Shown: positions 34,957 to 42,529 of the stretch, piece after piece
Layout of the letters: every line of letters starts with the position of its first letter
Numbering within the stretch: the first letter of the stretch is position 1
Assembly (NCBI GenBank): GCA_040219735.1
Contig: JAVJRX010000100.1
Length of the DNA stretch: 64,000 nt
DNA from: Coleofasciculus sp040219735
GTDB taxonomy: Bacteria; Cyanobacteriota; Cyanobacteriia; Cyanobacteriales; Coleofasciculaceae
Strand: one strand, 5' to 3'
Notes under the pieces: model-generated
Seen by the model: the letters and a program-made list of their open reading frames with translations, nothing else
Databases searched by the model: none
Told to the model about the DNA's origin: nothing
Translations under genes and position numbers: made by a program

Positions 34957-34996
34957 TTGACACTTCCGTCGCTCAAAGCGAGGGTCTTCTCAGGAC
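34957..34996 (+). mobile_element. Remnant resembling an IS200/IS605 right end
   Basis: GTTGACACTTCCGTCGCTC followed by AAAGCGAGGGTCTTCTC looks like the conserved 3'-end hairpin of IS605 TnpB elements (TTGACAC then a stem, here TCGCT-CAA-AGCGA). No transposase or TnpB lies beside it, so it would be a solo end or decayed copy. The resemblance is from memory of such ends. Confidence 0.35.
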
Positions 34997-35152
34997 TCTC
35001 AGATAAGAGTGCTGAGATTTTCGTGACACTCCACACCCGGTCACCCCATACCCCGTCTCCTTTTTGGCGTTCTTAGCCGCCCCTTCAGGTTTTGGGGTAA
35101 AATCAAGAGTTCGCAGTCAAACGAAAATGCTTGTAGCAAGGGAGATACTTCT

Positions 35153-36145
35153 ATGACCCGGATGTATTACGACACAGATGCTAACTTAGACCTACTCAGC
35201 GATAAAACTATCGCAATTATCGGGTATGGGTCTCAAGGTCACGCCCACGCCCTGAATCTCAAAGAGAGTGGCATCAAGGTGATTGTGGGTTTGTATCCGG
35301 GCAGTAAGTCGGTGGCGAAAGCGGAGTCAGCCGGATTAACGGTTCATTCTGTTGCTGAGGCGGCGAAAGCGGCGGATGTGATTATGATTTTGCTACCGGA
35401 TGAGGTACAGAAAACCGTTTACAATGTAGAAATTGCCCCGAATCTGAAAAAAGGGAACGTCCTTGCCTTCGCCCATGGGTTTAATATTCACTTTGGTCAA
35501 GTCGTTCCCCCACCTGATGTGGATGTGATTATGGTGGCACCCAAAGGACCAGGACATTTAGTGCGACGGACTTACGAACAGGGAGAAGGTGTCCCTTGCC
35601 TATTTGCCGTGTATCAGGATGCCACAGGTCAAGCTCGCGATCGCGCCATGGCTTATGCTAAAGGGATTGGTGGAACTCGTGCGGGTATTTTAGAAACCAC
35701 ATTCCGGGAAGAAACGGAAACCGATTTATTTGGTGAACAAGCCGTGTTATGTGGGGGATTGAGTGCCTTAATTAAAGCGGGATTTGAAACCTTAGTGGCG
35801 GCTGGCTATCAGCCAGAGTTGGCGTATTTTGAGTGTCTCCACGAAGTCAAACTAATTGTGGATTTGATTGTGGAAGGCGGACTAGCCAATATGCGTGACA
35901 GTATCTCTAATACCGCTGAATATGGCGATTATACCCGTGGACCTCGCATCGTTAATGACCAAACCCGCGCCGAGATGCGGAAAATCCTGCAAGAAATTCA
36001 ATCCGGTCAATTTGCCCGTGAGTTTGTCTTAGAAAACCAGTCAGGTAAAGCTGGATTCACAGCCATGCGCCGTCAAGAAGCTGAACATCCTGTAGAAGAG
36101 GTGGGTAAAGATTTACGGGCAATGTTTAGTTGGTTGAAGAAGTAG
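35153..36145 (+). CDS. ilvC: Ketol-acid reductoisomerase (NADP)
   Basis: A 330-residue class I enzyme that converts 2-acetolactate or acetohydroxybutyrate to the dihydroxy acids of valine and isoleucine synthesis. NADPH binding is by AIIGYGSQGHAHALNLKESG (residues 19-38). HGFNIHFGQVVPPPDVDVIM and APKGPGHLVRRTYEQGEGVP are signature regions. The C-terminal knotted domain contains the metal ligands (FREETETDLFGEQAVLCGG and FECLHEVKLIVDLI). Length and start (MTRMYYDTDANLDLL) are typical. The 211-nt upstream region shows no attenuator I can recognise. Confidence 0.97.
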   Translation: MTRMYYDTDANLDLLSDKTIAIIGYGSQGHAHALNLKESGIKVIVGLYPGSKSVAKAESAGLTVHSVAEAAKAADVIMILLPDEVQKTVYNVEIAPNLKKGNVLAFAHGFNIHFGQVVPPPDVDVIMVAPKGPGHLVRRTYEQGEGVPCLFAVYQDATGQARDRAMAYAKGIGGTRAGILETTFREETETDLFGEQAVLCGGLSALIKAGFETLVAAGYQPELAYFECLHEVKLIVDLIVEGGLANMRDSISNTAEYGDYTRGPRIVNDQTRAEMRKILQEIQSGQFAREFVLENQSGKAGFTAMRRQEAEHPVEEVGKDLRAMFSWLKK

Positions 36146-36220
36146 TCATTGGTCATTTGTCATTTGTCATTTGTTAATTTTTGGCAAGACAATTGGCAAA
36201 TGACATCAGTCTTTATAACC

Positions 36221-36268
36221 CAGTCCGCGCAGGCGGACTTTGTTTGTGTAGCAGCGATTTCAATCGCC
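36221..36268. repeat. 48-bp dispersed repeat E, copy 2
   Basis: Matches the reverse complement of 22704-22751 at 46 of 48 positions. It lies between ilvC and the truncated transporter fragment. A shorter related piece (TTTGTGTAGCTGCGGTTTCA) is near 47755. Confidence 0.88.
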
Positions 36269-36364
36269 TTGGCAAAAGGGGGTAATAAAGGTGGATTTGG
36301 TATAACATTTGTCCTCTTATTCAGCAAACCCCAATTATCATGAACGGGTAAATGCGTAGCGCTA

Positions 36365-36571
36365 ATGACAACAAATAAACTCGAATTAACCCAATCAAAA
36401 ATAGACTCACCGCAAAATTGGACGGCATTAATTTTATTATCAGTCGCCTTAATTGCTTTGTCGCTAACTGCCATCTTTATCAAGATATCGGTTCAGGAAA
36501 TTAGCGCCAATGCCACGGTATTCAATCGCCTCTGGTTAGCCAAAACCGGTAAGGGAGCTGATAAGGCATGA
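36365..36571 (+). pseudogene. Truncated N-terminus of a DMT/EamA-family transporter
   Basis: 68 codons: a polar start, then WTALILLSVALIALSLTAIF, one membrane helix, and IKISVQEISANATVFNRLW, which resembles the first helix and loop of cyanobacterial EamA-type drug/metabolite transporters. The full family is about 300 residues with ten helices. After NRLWLA the frame changes to a hydrophilic tail (KTGKGADKA) and stops. The remainder of the gene is not nearby. It is probably a remnant of a deletion or rearrangement. No transposase borders it. Confidence 0.6.
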
Positions 36572-36639
36572 AACCGACTATCCGGTAACTTAGTATTAAT
36601 TCTTCTTAGGCGACATGATAATAATACGCCTTCTTGTAC

Positions 36640-37002
36640 TCATATCGGCAAGCGCCTCACCCGAAACGCTTCATCACTCACAGAAATAATTGCTCCCGCA
36701 GCTAAATCCTCCTCAAAGTGATTCAAGGCTTCCATTAAGCGATCGTTAATCATCTCATAACGTTCATTACCCAGTCTAAATAAAATTACGCTGGGTAATG
36801 TTTCCCCACTCACCGCCAACAAATAACCAAAATCTAAATCAACAGTTAAAAGAATTTGCCCTTCCTCACGAGCTTTTACAAGAATTTCATCATCGGCTAA
36901 TCGTTCCAAACCCTCTTCAACTAAATGTATGGCATCATAACCAGCAGCTTTTAACCAATTAACAGTACGTGGCGAGATACCCATATCCGCTAAAAATCTC
37001 AT
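36640..37002 (-). CDS. DUF5615 PIN-like putative toxin
   Basis: 120 residues with the DUF5615 pattern: MRFLADMGISPRTVNWLKAA, HLVEEGLERLADDEILVKA, then ILLTVDLDFGYLLAVSGETL and VILFRLGNERYE. Acidic residues at 6 (LADMG) and in VDLDFG match the PIN-like active site. Members are predicted ribonucleases paired with DUF433 proteins. Its ATG overlaps the upstream stop (ATGA). Toxic activity is inferred from family context. Confidence 0.87.
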   Translation of the reverse strand: MRFLADMGISPRTVNWLKAAGYDAIHLVEEGLERLADDEILVKAREEGQILLTVDLDFGYLLAVSGETLPSVILFRLGNERYEMINDRLMEALNHFEEDLAAGAIISVSDEAFRVRRLPI

Positions 37003-37238
37003 CCGACTTTCTCACCCACGATAGGGAAAACCTGCTCTCGTGCCAGCCATGCAGCATACAGCAATGACTGTTGAATATCTTCAGGTTCCAAATAGGGATA
37101 ATCTTCGATAATTTCCTCCACTGTTTTACCATTTGCCACTAAATTTAAAACTAATGAAACCGGAACTCGCATTCCCCGAATACATGCAACTCCTGCCATG
37201 ATACGTGGATTAAACGTAATTCTATCTAAATTCAACAT
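36999..37238 (-). CDS. DUF433-family putative antitoxin
   Basis: 79 residues with the DUF433 signature: ITFNPRIMAGVACIRGMRVP, then VLNLVANGKTVEEIIEDYPY and LEPEDIQQSLLYAAWLAREQ. This is a small HTH-containing protein. A GGAGG site precedes the ATG by 8 nt. It is the upstream member of a DUF433-DUF5615 pair with a 4-nt overlap, so translation is coupled. Confidence 0.88.
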   Translation of the reverse strand: MLNLDRITFNPRIMAGVACIRGMRVPVSLVLNLVANGKTVEEIIEDYPYLEPEDIQQSLLYAAWLAREQVFPIVGEKVG

Positions 37239-37276
37239 AAATTAGTCCTCCAAAACTACTAGATTAGTTTGAACCG

Positions 37277-37819
37277 CTATGCTGAAAGAGTCTTGATTTG
37301 AAATCCCTCAAAGACAACTTGAAACCCTTCCCGTTCCGGTGACGCACACATTAAACCCACTTGCACTGTTTCTGTTTCAGTTAAATAAGCTAATCTCATC
37401 ATTGTAAATTGTTCGCCGTCAAGGGAATAGTTAATCTCGACAGCGCCGCCGCTACGTTGTAGTTCTAACCATAAGGACTTAGGATTTTCTGGGATACCCA
37501 CCACAGACCAATCCGAATACTCTCGTGTGACCACTGTGCTGGCATACTGTACACCCTCTACAAACTCAATTCCACACTTTAACCACTTCTGATCATTTTC
37601 GCGGATCATTAACCCTGCTTGGTCGTACAGTTTTTGATACTGTCCAGTGATTTTCACGACAGCCATAAAATCACCGGTTATCTCCTGATAATAAAAATGT
37701 CCCGTATCGCGGATAAATCCGTAATGCGTCTTGCGCCAGAAGTCTGTTTTTAGTCCTGACGTGACTGTAATTACTTGCTCTTGTTCATTCCAGACAGGCG
37801 GTTCATTATACCATTTCAT
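37277..37819 (-). CDS. DUF1349-family (regulation of enolase protein 1-like) protein
   Basis: 180 residues forming a concanavalin-like beta sandwich. MKWYNEPPVWNEQEQVITVT, FWRKTHYGFIRDTGHFYY, then YDQAGLMIRENDQKWLKCGI and FVEGVQYASTVVTREYSDWS match DUF1349 proteins. Yeast relatives have been linked to enolase regulation; the role in bacteria is unknown, with carbohydrate binding often suggested from the fold. It is cytosolic by sequence. It is upstream of the toxin-antitoxin pair on the same strand but probably independent. Confidence 0.88.
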   Translation of the reverse strand: MKWYNEPPVWNEQEQVITVTSGLKTDFWRKTHYGFIRDTGHFYYQEITGDFMAVVKITGQYQKLYDQAGLMIRENDQKWLKCGIEFVEGVQYASTVVTREYSDWSVVGIPENPKSLWLELQRSGGAVEINYSLDGEQFTMMRLAYLTETETVQVGLMCASPEREGFQVVFEGFQIKTLSA

Positions 37820-37922
37820 GGAAATTTATCTCTAGTAGATAGCGTTTTTCCTCTGCTAATGGTAAACCCAAAGTGAGGAGCGCGATCGCTCTCCCAGTGG
37901 TTACTCCCTTCCCGGTAGAAGA

Positions 37923-38135
37923 TTACCTCTGTTCTAATTGATCAACTTCCTTTTCAGTACGTTCATTTGGGTTTGTGGGATTCCAGTCGGGAAATAGCCC
38001 AACTAAAAATTGATTGATGCTGGTGCGGGTGTTGCGGCTCGCATCATCTAGCGGCGCAGGTAGGACGCGATCGCCTAACGTGATAAACAGCAATGCTAGG
38101 ATCAACAGTGGTCCTAGAATATTTTTGAAACCCAT
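37923..38135 (-). CDS. Small conserved-type membrane protein
   Basis: 70 residues with an N-terminal hydrophobic segment (ILGPLLILALLFITLGDRVL) that may be a signal anchor or uncleaved membrane helix. A hydrophilic tail follows (SINQFLVGLFPDWNPTNPNE). A strong Shine-Dalgarno (GGGAGGAGAG) before ATG supports the gene. Similar small proteins are frequent in cyanobacteria, but I cannot name a family. It is divergent from rplS. Confidence 0.7.
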   Translation of the reverse strand: MGFKNILGPLLILALLFITLGDRVLPAPLDDASRNTRTSINQFLVGLFPDWNPTNPNERTEKEVDQLEQR

Positions 38136-38255
38136 AACTCTCCTCCCAGTCGCATAAATGCATTTGGCATACTGCTAGTTTTCCCCTGAGTCAAGAGAAA
38201 ATCGTCATTTTTCTATAATTCTTTACATTTTAGCACAATTGACATCCTCACCACG

Positions 38256-38286
38256 CCGTAGGGGTTTGGTAACCAAACCCCTACGG
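38256..38286. repeat. 31-bp palindrome (family D)
   Basis: The arm CCGTAGGGGTTTGGT with its reverse complement, centred on one base. A second copy, truncated at its right arm, is at 47709-47736. It lies between two divergent genes, 75 nt from the rplS start. Confidence 0.85.
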
Positions 38287-38361
38287 TCGCTCAAAACTCA
38301 AAACTAGACGTCGAGTCAGATAGTGCGTTAAGATTATAGGCTGTGATTTTTTTTAAGAACT

Positions 38362-38724
38362 ATGCATGCTCAAGAGGTTATTCGCTCCATAGAAGCCGAA
38401 CAGCTCAAATCCGACCTACCGACAGTCCATATTGGTGACACAGTTAGAGTCGGCGTCCGTATTCGTGAAGGGAACAAAGAACGGGTTCAGCCCTACGAAG
38501 GTACTGTGATTGCCATGCGTCACGGTGGTATCAACCAAACGATGACCGTGCGGCGTGTCTTCCAAGGTGTTGGTGTAGAACGGGTTTTTCTGCTCCATTC
38601 TCCCCGAATTGCCAGTATTACAATCGTGCGTCGAGGTAAGGTTCGTCGGGCGAAGCTCTTTTATTTGCGAGAGCGTGTGGGTAAAGCGACTCGCGTTAAG
38701 CAGCGCTTTGACCGGGGGATTTAA
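38362..38724 (+). CDS. rplS: 50S ribosomal protein L19
   Basis: 120 residues, the normal length for L19. It begins MHAQEVIRSIEAEQLKSDLP; HIGDTVRVGVRIREGNKERV and EGTVIAMRHGGINQTMTVRR, then HSPRIASITIVRRGKVRRAK, are the family core. L19 sits at the 30S-50S interface. It heads the cluster with tRNA-Trp, secE, nusG and ribosomal protein genes. It is 93 nt upstream of the tRNA gene. Confidence 0.97.
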   Translation: MHAQEVIRSIEAEQLKSDLPTVHIGDTVRVGVRIREGNKERVQPYEGTVIAMRHGGINQTMTVRRVFQGVGVERVFLLHSPRIASITIVRRGKVRRAKLFYLRERVGKATRVKQRFDRGI

Positions 38725-38817
38725 ATTTTTTTTGGATATTGGCTTGGTATTCATGCCCTAATTGCGTTACAATCAGTAAAGCAAAGGGAATAAATTCACC
38801 TCTACCAGCCAACCCAA

Positions 38818-38890
38818 GCGCTCTTAGTTCAGTTGGTAGAACGCAGGTCTCCAAAACCTGATGTCGGGGGTTCAAGTCCTCCAGGGCGCG
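38818..38890 (+). tRNA. trnW: tRNA-Trp (anticodon CCA)
   Basis: The 73-nt cloverleaf can be folded by eye. The acceptor stem GCGCTCT pairs with AGGGCGC (one G-U pair), and the discriminator is G. The anticodon CCA is at 38851-38853 in GGTCTCCAAAACC. The T arm reads GGGGGTTCAAGTCCTCC. The 3' CCA is not encoded. The placement between rplS and secE is as in other cyanobacteria. Confidence 0.97.
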
Positions 38891-39034
38891 TTATAAATAT
38901 ATAAAATTGGGGGAGCATCAGCAGTTCTACCCAAGTCTTATCCACTTCACTGATGAGTGAAGCAGGTTAATATGAATTATGAGTGCTGGGTTGAACAGCT
39001 CTGATAATCAGTAGAAGGGGGAAATCAACTTATT

Positions 39035-39265
39035 GTGGCAAAGAAAACAAAAACGGACACAGAGTCTCAGGAAAAAGCCTCTGGGTTTAATGTTGTAACG
39101 TTTCTTCAAGAAACCAAAGAGGAACTTAGTAAAGTCGTATGGCCCTCTCGGCAGCAACTCATTAGCGAATCGGCTGCCGTGTTATTGATGGTCGTGCTAT
39201 CAGCCACCCTAATCTATTTAGTGGATGGCTTATTCTTGTGGGCATCACAACAGGTATTTGGATGA
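39035..39265 (+). CDS. secE: Preprotein translocase subunit SecE
   Basis: 76 residues with a GTG start (MAKKTKTDTESQEKA). The conserved amphipathic FLQETKEELSKVVWPSRQQL precedes the single membrane helix SAAVLLMVVLSATLIYLVDG, as in the short SecE of cyanobacteria. It stabilises SecY in the SecYEG channel. The TGA stop overlaps the nusG ATG (ATGA), so translation is coupled. Confidence 0.96.
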   Translation: MAKKTKTDTESQEKASGFNVVTFLQETKEELSKVVWPSRQQLISESAAVLLMVVLSATLIYLVDGLFLWASQQVFG

Positions 39266-39879
39266 GTTTTGCAGCAAACGAATCATACGATCGCGACTCA
39301 CAGCTACAAGAAGCCCCACCTGCCCGTTGGTATGCGGTTCAGGTGGCATCCGGCTGTGAGAAGCGGGTAAAGACAAATCTAGAACAGCGAGTGCAAACCC
39401 TAGATGTCGCTGACCGAATCTTAAGAGTTCAGATTCCCCAAACACCGACGGTAAAAATCCGTAAGGATGGATCTCGCCAGCACTCTGAAGAAAAGGTCTT
39501 CCCTGGCTACGTCTTGGTGGAAATGGTCATGGATGATGAAAGCTGGCAGGTTGTCAAAAACACACCCAATGTGATTAATTTTGTAGGGGCAGAACAGAAA
39601 CGTCGCTATGGACGGGGGCGAGGTCACGTTAAACCGGTACCCCTGAGTCCTGGAGAGATCGAACGGATCTTTAAGCACGCCGAAGAACAAGAGCCAGTTA
39701 TTAAAGTAGACATGGCTGTTGGCGACAAAATCATCGTGCTATCGGGTCCGTTTAAAGATTTTGAAGGCGAAGTGATTGAAGTTAGCCCCGAACGCAGTAA
39801 GCTCAAGGCGTTACTCTCCATTTTTGGGCGAGATACGCCAGTTGAATTAGAATTCAATCAGGTGGAAAAAACAGGCTAA
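39262..39879 (+). CDS. nusG: Transcription termination/antitermination factor NusG
   Basis: 205 residues from the ATG overlapping the secE stop (MSFAANESYDRDSQLQ); a GTG 24 nt upstream is inside secE and less likely. The NGN domain starts ARWYAVQVASGCEKRVKTNL and includes KVFPGYVLVEMVMDDESWQV. The C-terminal KOW domain is MAVGDKIIVLSGPFKDFEGE. NusG couples RNA polymerase to ribosomes and Rho. The acidic extra N-terminus is usual in cyanobacteria. rplK starts 2 nt after the stop. Confidence 0.97.
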   Translation: MSFAANESYDRDSQLQEAPPARWYAVQVASGCEKRVKTNLEQRVQTLDVADRILRVQIPQTPTVKIRKDGSRQHSEEKVFPGYVLVEMVMDDESWQVVKNTPNVINFVGAEQKRRYGRGRGHVKPVPLSPGEIERIFKHAEEQEPVIKVDMAVGDKIIVLSGPFKDFEGEVIEVSPERSKLKALLSIFGRDTPVELEFNQVEKTG

Positions 39880-39881
39880 GA

Positions 39882-40307
39882 ATGGCAAAAAAAATCGTTG
39901 CAGTTATTAAGTTGGCGCTCCCGGCGGGGAAAGCCAACCCGGCTCCCCCAGTAGGACCGGCTCTTGGTCAGCATGGGGTGAATATTATGGCGTTTTGTAA
40001 AGAATACAACGCCAAGACCGCCGACCAAGTAGGAATGGTCATTCCCGTAGAAATATCGGTGTTTGAGGATCGCAGTTTTACCTTTATCCTCAAAACCCCG
40101 CCTGCATCCGTACTGATCAAAAAGGCAGCGGGTATTGAAAAAGGCGCAAGTGAACCCAATCGGCAAAACGTTGCAACTATCACCCGGGCGCAACTGCAAG
40201 AAATCGCTCAGACGAAAATGCCTGACCTCAATGCCAATGATATTGAAGCAGCAATGAAAATCGTCGAAGGGACTGCCCGGAATATGGGCGTCGCGATCGC
40301 GGAATAG
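39882..40307 (+). CDS. rplK: 50S ribosomal protein L11
   Basis: 141 residues, standard length. It begins MAKKIVAVIKLALPAGKANP, with APPVGPALGQHGVNIMAFCK and the C-terminal rRNA-binding TKMPDLNANDIEAAMKIVEG. L11 forms the GTPase-associated centre with 23S rRNA and the L10-L12 stalk. It is the substrate of PrmA, whose gene is at 7.9 kb. It is 105 nt upstream of rplA. Confidence 0.98.
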   Translation: MAKKIVAVIKLALPAGKANPAPPVGPALGQHGVNIMAFCKEYNAKTADQVGMVIPVEISVFEDRSFTFILKTPPASVLIKKAAGIEKGASEPNRQNVATITRAQLQEIAQTKMPDLNANDIEAAMKIVEGTARNMGVAIAE

Positions 40308-40412
40308 TCCATGGGTTGAGATTTAAATGCCATCAACCCGCAATCAAAGACCGTTGTCAACCTAATTTGGGGGAGAGGTAAGAAGCTTCGTTAGTCACCC
40401 CAGGAGAGATAA

Positions 40413-41129
40413 ATGCCCAAAAAACTATCACGTCGATTACAAGAATTACAAGGCAAGGTTGAAGAGCGACCTTATGAACCCATAGAAGCTCTTAAGCTTT
40501 TAAAAGAAACCGCGACGGCAAAATTCCCCGAATCCGCCGAAGCACATATCCGCTTGGGAATTGATCCCAAATATACCGATCAGCAACTGCGGACAACCGT
40601 ATCACTACCCAAAGGAACGGGTCAGGTGGTACGAGTCGCGGTCATTGCCAAAGGCGAAAAAGTCACAGAAGCGAGTAATGCGGGAGCAGATATTGTCGGT
40701 TCTGAAGAATTAATTGGCGAAATCCAAAATGGGATGATGGATTTTGACCTTTTGATTGCCACGCCAGACATGATGCCCCAAGTGGCTAAGTTAGGACGGC
40801 TCCTCGGGCCACGGGGTTTGATGCCCTCTCCCAAAGGTGGTACCGTTACCTTTGACCTAACCCAGGCGATCGAAGAATTCAAAGCAGGTAAACTTGAATT
40901 TCGTGCTGATCGCACAGGCATCGTTCATGTTATGTTTGGTAAGGCATCATTTTCTGCTGAAGACTTGCTGGTCAACCTCAAGTCCTTACAGGAAACGATT
41001 GACCGCAATCGTCCCTCAGGGGCGAAAGGTCGCTTTTGGCGCAGCATATTTGTCAGCGCTACCATGGGACCCTCCATCGAAGTCGATATCCCGACGCTAC
41101 GGGACTTGAAAGCGGTTGAGGCTGCCTAA
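40413..41129 (+). CDS. rplA: 50S ribosomal protein L1
   Basis: 238 residues. It has PKKLSRRLQELQGKVEERPY at the start; HIRLGIDPKYTDQQLRTTVS and the RNA-contact region KLGRLLGPRGLMPSPKGGTV, then EFRADRTGIVHVMFGKASF. L1 forms the E-site stalk and in many bacteria represses its own operon. A GGAGAG ribosome-binding site precedes the ATG. A hairpin terminator follows about 160 nt downstream, before rplJ. Confidence 0.98.
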   Translation: MPKKLSRRLQELQGKVEERPYEPIEALKLLKETATAKFPESAEAHIRLGIDPKYTDQQLRTTVSLPKGTGQVVRVAVIAKGEKVTEASNAGADIVGSEELIGEIQNGMMDFDLLIATPDMMPQVAKLGRLLGPRGLMPSPKGGTVTFDLTQAIEEFKAGKLEFRADRTGIVHVMFGKASFSAEDLLVNLKSLQETIDRNRPSGAKGRFWRSIFVSATMGPSIEVDIPTLRDLKAVEAA

Positions 41130-41375
41130 TGTGAACCGTTAGATTTGTTGACGATCCAATATTTCATTGGCTTGTACCAAAGACAGCAGGTGTTCATCAC
41201 TTAATATCCTGCCGAGGTCAGCGCCCGACGTATCCACTATCACTGTACATCTAAACTAAAGTACAGGTATTAAAGATACAAGAGCGAAACCCCGGCATGT
41301 CCGGGGTTTTGTTATGGCTAATGGCAGGATTTTCTAACTATCAACTATGAAAGGAAACAAGGAGGTGAAACAAGA
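41130..41375 (+). promoter_or_regulatory. rplJ-rplL leader region
   Basis: A 246-nt untranslated region between rplA and rplJ. The position and length fit an L10 leader, the mRNA site where the L10-L12 complex represses translation in other bacteria. Several short complementary segments are visible (CAGCAGG/CCTGC near 41188-41212). No kink-turn could be confirmed by eye. It ends with a strong AAGGAGGTGA ribosome-binding site before rplJ. Confidence 0.5.
41287..41312 (+). terminator. Intrinsic terminator/attenuator before rplJ
   Basis: Nine-bp perfect stem AAACCCCGG-(CATGT)-CCGGGGTTT followed by TG. It is inside the rplA-rplJ gap, so it either ends the upstream transcript partly or attenuates rplJL. 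Confidence 0.8.
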
Positions 41376-41942
41376 ATGGGCAGAACCCTGGAAAACAAAA
41401 AGGAAGTCGTTGCTGATCTCAAGCAACTCTTGAGTGAGTCCCAACTCGCCATCATCATTGACTACCAGGGACTTTCCGTGGCTCAAATTACCGATTTGCG
41501 GGATCGGCTGCGTCCCACAGGCACAGTCTGTAAGGTCACGAAAAATACCCTGATGCGGCGGGCGGTTGAGGATGATGAAAACTGGCAACCCATGACCGAA
41601 TTCTTGGTCGGTTCCACCGCCTTCATGTTAGTCAAAGACGATGTGGGTGGTGCAATTCGGGCATATCAGGACTTCCAGAAAGCCACCAAAAAAACCGACT
41701 TCAAGGGCGGCGTGATGCAAGGTCAAGCCTTGAATCAAGACCAAATCAAGGCGATTGCTGACTTGCCGTCTAAGGAAGAACTCATTGGGCAGATTGCGGG
41801 TGCGATTAATTCCATCGCCACCCAACTGGCTGTGGGTGTCAATGAAGTTCCTGCTTCCCTGGGTCGCAGCATCAACGAAATTCCTGGCTCACTGGGTCGG
41901 GTTTTGCAAGCGCTCTCCGCTCAGAAAGAAAGCGGTGGCTAG
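41376..41942 (+). CDS. rplJ: 50S ribosomal protein L10
   Basis: 188 residues. MGRTLENKKEVVADLKQLLS opens the rRNA-binding domain; AIIIDYQGLSVAQITDLRDR, then GTVCKVTKNTLMRRAVEDDE follow. The C-terminal helix that carries L12 dimers (about residues 135-188) has a repeated motif (PASLGRSINEI, PGSLGRVLQAL), typical of cyanobacteria. AAGGAGGTGA lies 8 nt before the ATG. It is followed by rplL after 86 nt, which contains a common ACCCTGAGCTTAGTCAAAGG-type inverted repeat. Confidence 0.97.
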   Translation: MGRTLENKKEVVADLKQLLSESQLAIIIDYQGLSVAQITDLRDRLRPTGTVCKVTKNTLMRRAVEDDENWQPMTEFLVGSTAFMLVKDDVGGAIRAYQDFQKATKKTDFKGGVMQGQALNQDQIKAIADLPSKEELIGQIAGAINSIATQLAVGVNEVPASLGRSINEIPGSLGRVLQALSAQKESGG

Positions 41943-42028
41943 TACCTACCGCTACCTGGAACCTAAAAAGCTTACCCTGAGCTTAGTCAAAGGGTCAAAC
42001 GTAAAAAGTCAAACGAAGGAGTTTATTC

Positions 42029-42433
42029 ATGTCTGCTACAACCGACGAAATTTTGGAAAAGCTAAAATCCCTGACGTTAATCGAAGCGTCGGAATTAGTT
42101 AAGCAAATTGAGGAAGCCTTTGGCGTTAGCGCCGCTGCTCCTGCAGGTGGCATGATGATGATGCCCGGAATGGCGGCTCCCGGTGCGCCTGGTGCAGCGG
42201 GTGAAGAGCCGGAAGAGAAGACAGAATTTGATGTCATCTTAGAAGAAGTTCCCGCTGATAAGAAGATTGCCATTCTGAAAGTCGTGCGAACCATGACTGG
42301 TTTGGGTCTCAAGGAAGCCAAAGATATGGTAGAGTCTGCGCCCAAGCCGATTAAAGAAGCGGTGGCAAAAGAAGCCGCAGAAGAAGCCAAGAAGCAGCTT
42401 GAAGAAGCTGGTGCTAAGGTTTCTGTGAAATAG
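42029..42433 (+). CDS. rplL: 50S ribosomal protein L7/L12
   Basis: 134 residues. The N-terminal dimer domain (EILEKLKSLTLIEASELVKQ) is followed by an Ala/Gly/Met/Pro-rich hinge (GGMMMMPGMAAPGAPGAAGE) and the C-terminal factor-binding domain (TEFDVILEEVPADKKIAILK, then GLGLKEAKDMVESAPKPIKE). It is the stalk protein that recruits elongation factors. Length is typical. A strong terminator follows. Confidence 0.98.
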   Translation: MSATTDEILEKLKSLTLIEASELVKQIEEAFGVSAAAPAGGMMMMPGMAAPGAPGAAGEEPEEKTEFDVILEEVPADKKIAILKVVRTMTGLGLKEAKDMVESAPKPIKEAVAKEAAEEAKKQLEEAGAKVSVK

Positions 42434-42499
42434 AACTCTGTTGGGGCAATTCCTGAATTGCCCCCGCAATCGATGCATTGAAACGATTGATTTCATCAT

Positions 42500-42529
42500 C
42501 CCCCGGATCAACACAAACGGGGGTTTTTC
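42500..42529 (+). terminator. Rho-independent terminator after rplL
   Basis: CCCCCG at 42500-42505 pairs with CGGGGG at 42518-42523, followed by TTTTT. A second GGGGCAATT/AATTGCCCC hairpin is at 42442-42463. Together they end the ribosomal cluster. Confidence 0.88.

Noticed and set aside
34942..35152. Riboswitch or leader upstream of ilvC
   Set aside because: No known riboswitch pattern or leader peptide rich in Ile, Leu or Val could be seen.
36149..36343. 64-codon frame after ilvC
   Set aside because: Overlaps dispersed repeat E and short TCATTTG repeats; no family.
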